Origin: an uncultured Veillonellaceae bacterium
GTDB taxonomy: Bacteria > Bacillota > Negativicutes > Selenomonadales > Selenomonadaceae
Length of the DNA: 61,850 nt
Assembly: GCA_902785705.1 (NCBI GenBank)
Contig: CACZZN010000008.1
Span: forward strand, 1-61,850
Reading direction: 5' to 3'
The notes beneath the pieces were generated by a model. The model was not told the DNA's origin and searched no databases. It saw nothing but the letters and a program-made list of their open reading frames with translations. This document shows, piece by piece, positions 55,138 through 61,850 of the stretch; positions within the stretch are counted from its first letter, which is position 1, and every line of letters begins with the position of its first letter. The position numbers were made by a program, and so were the translations under genes.

Positions 55138-58100
55138 TCAGCTTCTCTTCGCCATGAGCACGAACAGCACCGGCACGATGAAGATTCCCAGCACCGTGGC
55201 AATTGTCATGCCGCCGGTCACGGCTACGCCCATATTGTTTCTTGCCGCCGCTCCTACGCCGCTGGCCAGAGCAAGGGGAAGGCATCCCGCCACAAAGGCT
55301 ATGGATGTCATCAGGATGGGACGCAGTCTGAGCTTTGCCGCTGTCATGACAGCATGAAGGGGGGATGCTCCCCGCTCCATGCGCTCCTTGGCAAACTCCA
55401 CGATGAGAATGGCGTTCTTTGCCGCCAAAGCGATGACCAGCAAAATGCCGATCTGCATGTAGATACTGCCGGCCTGCCTGGCCGCCATCTCCGAAAGCAG
55501 CGCACCTCCTATGCCCACGGGAACAGATAAAAGCACCACGAAGGGAAGGCGCACGGACTCATAGAGCGCCACCATGCAAAGGAAGACGCAAAGCAGGGAC
55601 AAGCCCAGAAGGAAGAGCACCGCCTTTTGGGCTTCTTTCCCCTGGCGGCTTTCTCCGGCCCAGGCTGCCTGAAAGCCTTCCGGGACGCTTCCTGCCACCG
55701 CCTCCTCCATGGCATCCATGGCCTCGCTCACGGAATATCCGTCTTCCGGCACAGCCTTGAAATAGATGCTTCGTACGCCGTTGTACCGGGTAATGCTGGT
55801 GGGACCGGAGGATTCTTCGGCCCGTACCAGCGTCGAAAGCGGGACCATCGTTCCCGCCTCGTTCCGCAGGAAGATGAGTCCTAGGGCATCCGCTCCGCTT
55901 CGGTAGGAGGCATCCCCTTGCAGAACCACCTTGTAAACCTGATCAAACCGAGTGAAATTGTTGATTTCTTCTCCGCCAAAGTTTACCTGCATGGCATGAT
56001 ACACATCGGTGAGGTCCACTCCCATTTCCTTCGCCTTGTCCTCACTCACGTCAAAATCCACGTAGGGTGCAGAGATGCTGAACTCCGATTCCACATCCGC
56101 CAGTTCCTTCCGTTCCTCCATGGCGGCGGTGACTTTCTGAACCACCGACAGCAGTTCCTCGTCCGTATGGCCCGTAACATCCTGGAGATACATGGAAATA
56201 CCTCCCGTGGAGCCGAGTCCGGAGATGGAGGGGGGATTTACCGGGAACACCTCGGCCTCCGGCACGATGCTCTTGGCTGCCTCCTCCGCCTGCTCCATGA
56301 TGTCCTCTACACTCGCTCCCACATCTTCCCTCTCTTCCCAATCTTTGAGAGAAACGTACAGTATCCCGGCATCTGACTGGGTGGTGCCGCTCAGGAGATC
56401 CACCCCGGCAATGCCGATGATTCCGCCGACACCCTCCTGTTTCCCTATGGCATCCGTCCAACGGTTCAGGGAATCGATGGTATGGTTCAGGGATGTCCCG
56501 CGGGGAAGGTTCAGTCCCGCCATGAAGTACCCTTGATCTTCCTCGGGAAGGAATTCCGACGGCAGAAGCCCATAGAGGGCCGCCGTTCCTCCCATCATCA
56601 AAAGCAAAGCCGCCAGCACCCATCCCATCCGCCGAAGGCATCCTCCCAGAAAACGCAGATATCTCCCCTCCAGCCATTTGAGGAAACGGGATATTCCCCC
56701 AAGGATGCCATTCTCTCCCCTATGTTCTACCTTTTTCTCATCCATGAGAAGCACGCAGAGCGCCGGTGTCAAGGACAGGGCCGCAAAGGCAGAGATTCCC
56801 ATGGCCGTAACAATGGTCAGGGCAAACTGGCGATACAAAATCCCCGTTGTGCCCTCCAGAAATGCCACGGGCAGGAAGACCGCCGCCAGCACGAAAGCAA
56901 TGGCAAGGATGGGAGCCTGCACCTCCTTCATTGCGGCCATAGCAGCCTCCCGCACAGAAAGTCCCCGCTCCCGGTGCCGGGAAACGCACTCAATGACCAC
57001 AATGGCATCATCCACCACCAGCCCGATGGCCAGAATCATGGCAAACAAGGTCAGGAGATTGATGGAAAAGCCAAAGACCCGGAAGGCCCAGAACGTGGCA
57101 ATCAGGGAGACCGGAACCGCCAGAAAGGTAATCAGGGCTCCGCGTCCGCTCCCCAGAAAGAGGTAGACGATGAGGAGCACCAGCCCCAGCGCCTCGGCAA
57201 AGGTATACAATACTTCTTCCATGGAAGCTTGAATGAACTTGGTGCGATCCACAACGATACGGTATTCCATGTCCGGCGGGAAAAATGGCTCCGCCTCCTT
57301 CAGAATCTTCTTTACTTCGCCGATGGTCTGCAAGGCATTGGCGTCGTTCATGAGGGAGATCCCGTAGGCGGCCGCCTCTTTTCCATCCTGGAAGGAAGCG
57401 TATCTCGTGTCCCTCCTGCCCTCGGTGATCCGCGCTACATCCTTCAGGCGAACGATGTTGCTGCCCTCTGCCTTCAGAATGATATTCCCGAAGTCCTCCG
57501 GGGTTTCCCTTCGGCTCTTCACCCGTCCGATTTGCTGCTTTTCCTGGCTTGGGAGTACAGGCGACTTCCCCAGGACCCCAACGGCGGGACGAACATTCTG
57601 CTCCAGTATGGCAGCCCTTACATCCGCCACCGTCAGCCTCCGCGCCGCCAGTTGATCCGGCAGGAGCCAAATGCGCATGGCATAGTCCTCGGTGTAATCC
57701 ATCACATTGCCCACGCCGGAAACGCGCTTGATCTTGTCGATAAAATGGGTCTTGGCATAATTCTGGAGAAATATGCTGTCATAGGTTCCCTTCGGAGAGC
57801 ACAGGGACATGGCGAAGACCATATCCGGCGAATTTCTCCGGGTGTCGATCCCATTGTCCTGTACCTCCGAAGGAAGGGTGGACTGCACGGAAGCGATACG
57901 GTTCTGCACATTGACTGCGGCGATGTCCCCGTTGACTCCGGGTGAAAATTCGATGTCCAGCCAGTAGCCGCCCGATGCGTCCGAGCGGGAGACCATGGTC
58001 TCCAAACCGTCAATGCCGCGAATCTCCGTTTCGATGACCTCGGCTACCGTATCCCGAACTACCTCCGCATCCGCTCCAAGGTAGGTGGTACTCACCGAAA

Positions 58101-58227
58101 CCATGGGCGGCGCAACGTCCGGATATTCTGCCACCGGCAGACGGAACGCTGTTACAGTGCCGACCAGCACCAATAAAAGAGCGGCAACGACGGCCTGCAA
58201 TGGATGTCGTATAAAATACTGTGCCAA
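55138..58227 (-). CDS. RND-family exporter (HAE1 / AcrB type)
   Basis: A 1029-residue inner-membrane proton-driven pump. It has the duplicated RND plan: one N-terminal helix, a large periplasmic loop and six helices, repeated. The proton relay is intact: two Asp in LAIGLVVDDAIVVIE (TM4) and the Lys in ALAAKNAILIVEFAKE (TM10). TTG 58227 follows AGGAGGG, 11 bases after the NRPS stop, so the two are almost surely co-transcribed. No membrane-fusion or outer-membrane partner is encoded downstream; either they lie beyond the window or shared ones are used. I infer export of the NRPS product. Confidence 0.93.
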   Translation of the reverse strand: MAQYFIRHPLQAVVAALLLVLVGTVTAFRLPVAEYPDVAPPMVSVSTTYLGADAEVVRDTVAEVIETEIRGIDGLETMVSRSDASGGYWLDIEFSPGVNGDIAAVNVQNRIASVQSTLPSEVQDNGIDTRRNSPDMVFAMSLCSPKGTYDSIFLQNYAKTHFIDKIKRVSGVGNVMDYTEDYAMRIWLLPDQLAARRLTVADVRAAILEQNVRPAVGVLGKSPVLPSQEKQQIGRVKSRRETPEDFGNIILKAEGSNIVRLKDVARITEGRRDTRYASFQDGKEAAAYGISLMNDANALQTIGEVKKILKEAEPFFPPDMEYRIVVDRTKFIQASMEEVLYTFAEALGLVLLIVYLFLGSGRGALITFLAVPVSLIATFWAFRVFGFSINLLTLFAMILAIGLVVDDAIVVIECVSRHRERGLSVREAAMAAMKEVQAPILAIAFVLAAVFLPVAFLEGTTGILYRQFALTIVTAMGISAFAALSLTPALCVLLMDEKKVEHRGENGILGGISRFLKWLEGRYLRFLGGCLRRMGWVLAALLLMMGGTAALYGLLPSEFLPEEDQGYFMAGLNLPRGTSLNHTIDSLNRWTDAIGKQEGVGGIIGIAGVDLLSGTTQSDAGILYVSLKDWEEREDVGASVEDIMEQAEEAAKSIVPEAEVFPVNPPSISGLGSTGGISMYLQDVTGHTDEELLSVVQKVTAAMEERKELADVESEFSISAPYVDFDVSEDKAKEMGVDLTDVYHAMQVNFGGEEINNFTRFDQVYKVVLQGDASYRSGADALGLIFLRNEAGTMVPLSTLVRAEESSGPTSITRYNGVRSIYFKAVPEDGYSVSEAMDAMEEAVAGSVPEGFQAAWAGESRQGKEAQKAVLFLLGLSLLCVFLCMVALYESVRLPFVVLLSVPVGIGGALLSEMAARQAGSIYMQIGILLVIALAAKNAILIVEFAKERMERGASPLHAVMTAAKLRLRPILMTSIAFVAGCLPLALASGVGAAARNNMGVAVTGGMTIATVLGIFIVPVLFVLMAKRS

Positions 58228-58238
58228 TCAGAACCCTC

Positions 58239-61200
58239 CTATCCCTTCACCAACTGTCGGAATTTCTCAACATAGAGGTTCATGAACTTTTTCATGCTTC
58301 CCTCCGCATAGGCATTTTTCTGGTAATCAATATCAAGGTTGACCTGACCATCCTCTTCCGTTAGGTAGAGTTCCACGCGGCACTCGGTCGCCACATAGGA
58401 AGCCTCAAGCTCCAGCTCTCTTGGATTCAGACCGCCCAGATCATCAGCATCCTCAAGACCAGCTATATAGTTGACGTCCAAAGCGTCCTCCAAGGCAACT
58501 TTGTCGAAGGAGCCGTAATCGCAAATGCTATGGGCAAATCCCTCCACCAACTGGCGATTTACCTCCCGCAAAAAGTCTTCCACGGCAGGAAAATCACGGA
58601 AATCCACCGCCACCGGAAAAATCTTGAACACCAGCCCCACCGTATGCTGCAAATAGGCATCCGTGCGGTTGTTGTTGATATAGTCGATGCGGATCTCATC
58701 CCTTTGGCAATACTCCCGCAGGGCCAGCATGGCAGCGGCAATGGCAAGGATATTGCGGGAAACGCCTAAGCGTTCTTCCGCACGGCTCATTTCCGATAAG
58801 GAAACGATGCCTTGGAAGCTTTCCACTCCGGCCTCCGTCCCCCAGGAATCAAAGTCCGGGGTGGGAATGATGCACCAGTCCCTGCCGGAGAGCAGCCGGT
58901 CAAAATACCGCTCCGCTTCCTTGTATTCCTCGGTGCCCTGGTTTTCATACTCTTTCAGGACATAGCTGTAATAGTAGTCCGGCTCCAGTTCCTCCTGCCG
59001 GTAAGCCCTGGCAATGTCCTCCATCAAAATGCCCTGGGATACCCCGTCCGAAATGGTGTGATGCATGTCCATAAAGAGATAGACGCCGTCATCACAGCGG
59101 AAAACACGTGCCCGGAACAGGGGATGGCGGAAAATGTGGAAGGGCTGCATCAGGCTGTCGGACAAAGCTTTCAGCTCCTCAGGCGAAACATGCTCCACGA
59201 CTGTCTTTTTCAGAACATCAGGAACCATACGCTGGACAATGACGCCTTCAGCATCGATGTCAAAGACGGTGGAAAGAGCAGGGTGCTGTTTTGCCGCCCG
59301 GTCTACTGCGGCAGCCAGCCGCTCCGCATCCAACTCCTCATCGAAGCGGTAAAAAGCGGGAAGATTGTGCATGACGGAATTTACGTTCGTGAACTGGTAG
59401 TCGATCATGGAGAGCTGCCCGGAGGTTGCCGGTACAGCTCGTGCCCGTGCCATCTTTTCATAGCCGTCCAAATCGACAGCGGAAGCGCCGGACATGGCTT
59501 CGGCAATCCGCCTTGGGGTTTTGTGCTTGAAGATCGTCCGGGTACTGAGGCCCTCGATCCTTTCCCCGGACATAACCAGCATGGCTTTGATGGAACTCCC
59601 GCCCAACAGGAAGAAATCATCATTCCTGCCTACGCTGCCCGCCTCAAGTCCCAGCACTTTCTCAAATGCCGCGCAAAGCCGCCTCTCCATATCGCCGACC
59701 GGGGCTTCGTATACTGCCCGCCCCAGGGAAATATCTGGCTCCGGCAGGGCTTTTCGGTCGATCTTGCCGTTGGGCGTCATGGGCATGGCAGCAAGGGGCA
59801 TATACACCGTAGGCACCATGTATTCCGTCAACGTCTCTGCAAGGAAACTCCGCAGCTCATCTGCGTCAATCTGAGCGCCTTCCGCCGAAGTATAGTAAAG
59901 GACCAGCTGATCCTTTTTCACCGTCGCCACCACTTGCGCGATGCCGTCGAATTGGCTGGTGCGGCTTTCGATCTCTCCCAGCTCGATGCGGAAGCCCCGG
60001 AGCTTCACCTGATGGTCGATGCGTCCCAGGTACTCCAGCTCCCCGTCCTCATTGTAACGAGCCAGGTCGCCTGTGCGGTACATCTTCCGCCCTGGCAGGA
60101 AGGAACATTCCACAAAGCTCTTGGCCGTCAGTTCCGGCTTCTTCCAGTAGCCTTCGGCAATCTGGTTCCCCGCAAGGCACAGTTCTCCCGCCATCCCTTG
60201 GGGCAGAAGATGCCCATAAGGGTCGCAGACAAAGGCCCAGGCATTGTATACGGGACGGCCGATGGGGATGGGGTCGTATTCCTTCCCCTTTTCCAGCTCG
60301 AAATAAGTGGCGTCCACGGTGAATTCCGTGGGGCCATAAACATTATAAACCGGGCCGCGCACATTGGGCGTGCGCGTCATTGCCTCGCCGCCTAGGGACA
60401 TGTAATCAAGGTCCAGCGCCTCGCTGCCGGAGGCAAGCATCTGCCCGAACTGCGTCGTGAAGCAGCCGCCCTTGATGCCGTGCTCCCTCAGAAGCGCCTT
60501 CATCTCAAAAATGTCCCGCCGCGCCTCCTCGGGCACGATGAATACGCTTCCCCCTACCGTGAGGGCCGGGTAGAGATTCTCCACCGAGGCATCGAAGGAG
60601 AAGCTGGAATAACAGGCAATCCGGCTCTTTTCCGTCAGATGCCAGCGCTCCCGGATGAAGTGGATGAAGCTTGCCATGGCCTTGTGCCGGATCACCACGC
60701 CCTTGGGCCTGCCGGTGGAGCCGGAGGTGTAGATCATGTAGGCGCGTCCTTCCGGAACGGCGCGGTTGACACTTGCCGCTTCCGGATATTTTTTCAAGGC
60801 CTCCGCCACTATTTCCTCCGTCAGCACGGCCTTGGCTTCCGAGTCCTCCAGCATGTAGCGGATGCGCTCCTCCGGATACTCCGGGTCAATGGGAACATAA
60901 GCCGCGCCCACCTTATGCACAGCGATAACTGCCGCAAGGAACTCCTTCACCCTGCCCATTTGGAGGGCAACAAAATCTCCTGCCGCTACGCCATTTTCCA
61001 AAAGCCAGGCCGCAATGCTGCCAGAGGCCCGCTCCAGTTCCCCATAGGTGAAGGCTCCCTTGCTGTCCACCACGGCGGTCTTATCGGGCGCATTCTTCGC
61101 ATGGCTTTGGAACAGATCCAGCCAGGTTTCTTCTTTGTTGTATTCCAGTTCCTCTCCCCGGGAAAGGCGCAGCATTTCCTCCCTTTCCGCAGGATTCAGT

Positions 61201-61850
61201 CGTGCCAAAGAGGAAAGAGGCTGCTCCGGATGCCGTAGGATTCCTTCCGCCAGTGTCTTGAACAAGCCCAGCACCCTCCGGATCTCCTTCTCGCGATACT
61301 TGGAGGGCTGGAAAGAAATACTGAGATGCAGCCTTCCATCCATGATATAAGCGGAGGGACTGATATCGTCAAAATTCTCCTCCCGGAGCATCAAGGGCTT
61401 GAGCAGTCCATACCCAAAGTCCCAAGAATCCTCCTTGCCGCTGTTGTAATTCTCAAAGGCCAGTACCGTCTGGAAAAGGTTGGCGCCCAGCTCGGTCTGC
61501 TGCTGAATGGCAGATAGCGGGCAGTAATCGTAGCGGCTGCTCTCTGCCGCCTGCTCCTGCAGGGCAGTGAGGGCTTCCTGGGCCGTTGTGGTCTTTTTAA
61601 GCTTCAGGCGGACGGGCACCGAATTGATAAAGAGCCCCACCAGGTCATTGACATCCATCTCCGTATGGTCGCGGCCGGAAACCACCTTCGCAAATACCAC
61701 GTCCTCTGAGCGGCTGCACACGGAAAGAACCAGTCCCCACAAGAGTTCTATCCCGTTGCCCGGCGTTGCGCCCGCCTTCCGGCAGAGGTCGACCAGCCTC
61801 TCGGTGGTATCCTCGTCCAGTGCGATATGACATTCGTCCTCTGCGGCCCG
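58239..61850 (-). CDS. Nonribosomal peptide synthetase, 5' part cut by the window edge
   Basis: An open frame of at least 1203 codons that continues past the right edge without a start. Order seen: the C-terminal part of a condensation domain (VSGRDHTEMDVNDLVGLFIN); an adenylation domain with A3 YTSGSTGRPKGV, A5 VYGPTEFTVD and A7 YRTGDLARYNEDGELEYLGR; a carrier domain with the modified Ser in FLLGGSSIKAM; and a final condensation domain with the active HHTISDG. No thioesterase or reductase follows. Reading the A-domain pocket by hand gives D-A-E-Q-S-G-V-V-D-K, which resembles published Glu/Gln codes; this is tentative. It leads an operon with the RND pump and phosphopantetheinyl transferase. 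Confidence 0.93.
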   Translation of the reverse strand, partial: RAAEDECHIALDEDTTERLVDLCRKAGATPGNGIELLWGLVLSVCSRSEDVVFAKVVSGRDHTEMDVNDLVGLFINSVPVRLKLKKTTTAQEALTALQEQAAESSRYDYCPLSAIQQQTELGANLFQTVLAFENYNSGKEDSWDFGYGLLKPLMLREENFDDISPSAYIMDGRLHLSISFQPSKYREKEIRRVLGLFKTLAEGILRHPEQPLSSLARLNPAEREEMLRLSRGEELEYNKEETWLDLFQSHAKNAPDKTAVVDSKGAFTYGELERASGSIAAWLLENGVAAGDFVALQMGRVKEFLAAVIAVHKVGAAYVPIDPEYPEERIRYMLEDSEAKAVLTEEIVAEALKKYPEAASVNRAVPEGRAYMIYTSGSTGRPKGVVIRHKAMASFIHFIRERWHLTEKSRIACYSSFSFDASVENLYPALTVGGSVFIVPEEARRDIFEMKALLREHGIKGGCFTTQFGQMLASGSEALDLDYMSLGGEAMTRTPNVRGPVYNVYGPTEFTVDATYFELEKGKEYDPIPIGRPVYNAWAFVCDPYGHLLPQGMAGELCLAGNQIAEGYWKKPELTAKSFVECSFLPGRKMYRTGDLARYNEDGELEYLGRIDHQVKLRGFRIELGEIESRTSQFDGIAQVVATVKKDQLVLYYTSAEGAQIDADELRSFLAETLTEYMVPTVYMPLAAMPMTPNGKIDRKALPEPDISLGRAVYEAPVGDMERRLCAAFEKVLGLEAGSVGRNDDFFLLGGSSIKAMLVMSGERIEGLSTRTIFKHKTPRRIAEAMSGASAVDLDGYEKMARARAVPATSGQLSMIDYQFTNVNSVMHNLPAFYRFDEELDAERLAAAVDRAAKQHPALSTVFDIDAEGVIVQRMVPDVLKKTVVEHVSPEELKALSDSLMQPFHIFRHPLFRARVFRCDDGVYLFMDMHHTISDGVSQGILMEDIARAYRQEELEPDYYYSYVLKEYENQGTEEYKEAERYFDRLLSGRDWCIIPTPDFDSWGTEAGVESFQGIVSLSEMSRAEERLGVSRNILAIAAAMLALREYCQRDEIRIDYINNNRTDAYLQHTVGLVFKIFPVAVDFRDFPAVEDFLREVNRQLVEGFAHSICDYGSFDKVALEDALDVNYIAGLEDADDLGGLNPRELELEASYVATECRVELYLTEEDGQVNLDIDYQKNAYAEGSMKKFMNLYVEKFRQLVKG

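Noticed and set aside
61645..61833. Short minus-strand open frame at the right edge
   Set aside because: It is out of frame with the NRPS, whose own frame stays open to the last base and reads as condensation-domain sequence.

Overview
The window reads as a chromosomal segment of a diderm Firmicute, most likely a selenomonad (Negativicutes; Selenomonas or Mitsuokella type). The reasons are a moderately high GC content, Firmicute-style regulation (a PyrR-type pyr attenuator, a SAM-I riboswitch, PyrK-dependent PyrD, a PcrA-type helicase), an RND exporter that implies an outer membrane, and a methylmalonyl-CoA mutase operon under cobalamin riboswitches, which fits propionate-type fermentation. 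The genus is an inference from gene content. Most genes are on the minus strand.

Layout. 1-2.4 kb: a 5'-truncated DUF4143 ATPase remnant, a tyrosine recombinase and a small tail-anchored protein. 2.5-3.8 kb: a Cca-like tRNA nucleotidyltransferase with an HD domain. 3.8-13.9 kb: a complete UMP biosynthesis operon, transcribed pyrB-pyrC-carA-carB-pyrK-pyrD-pyrF-pyrE, behind a promoter, a PyrR-type site and a terminator. A palindromic element has inserted at the 3' end of pyrE, and three palindromes separate pyrC from carA. 13.9-20.4 kb (plus strand): a regulator and a type III restriction-modification system, with a PIN-type toxin-antitoxin pair and a second palindromic element between mod and res. 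20.4-22.0 kb: metK behind a SAM-I riboswitch. 22.0-29.5 kb: mutA-mutB-meaB plus an MsrA-like protein lacking the catalytic Cys. Upstream of mutA lie two cobalamin riboswitches, each with its own promoter; the distal one seems to control no protein gene.

29.5-34.2 kb: an alpha-glucoside PTS operon (EIICBA, GH13 glucosidase, HAD phosphatase). 34.2-38.1 kb: an XRE-S24 self-cleaving repressor followed by lipase, gamma-carbonic anhydrase and flavin/rubredoxin genes, with a divergent YneA-like LysM protein. Three copies of a 16-bp operator lie between the divergent genes, so this looks like an SOS-like switch. 38.1-46.6 kb: Na+/Ca2+ exchanger, ligA, pcrA, dgt and a PAS-GGDEF-EAL protein. 46.8-47.9 kb: a P1-family peptidase. 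48.1-54.3 kb: a conserved housekeeping cluster, phoH-ybeY-era-recO-glyQ-glyS. 54.4 kb to the right edge: an apparent nonribosomal peptide operon (NRPS, RND exporter, Sfp-type phosphopantetheinyl transferase). Its NRPS is cut by the window edge upstream and ends in a condensation domain with no thioesterase.

The best candidates for something new are the orphan B12-riboswitch transcript, the stop-codon-donating palindromic elements, the S24-repressor/LysM module and the NRPS operon. All coordinates for non-coding signals were read by eye; no folding or database search was run.
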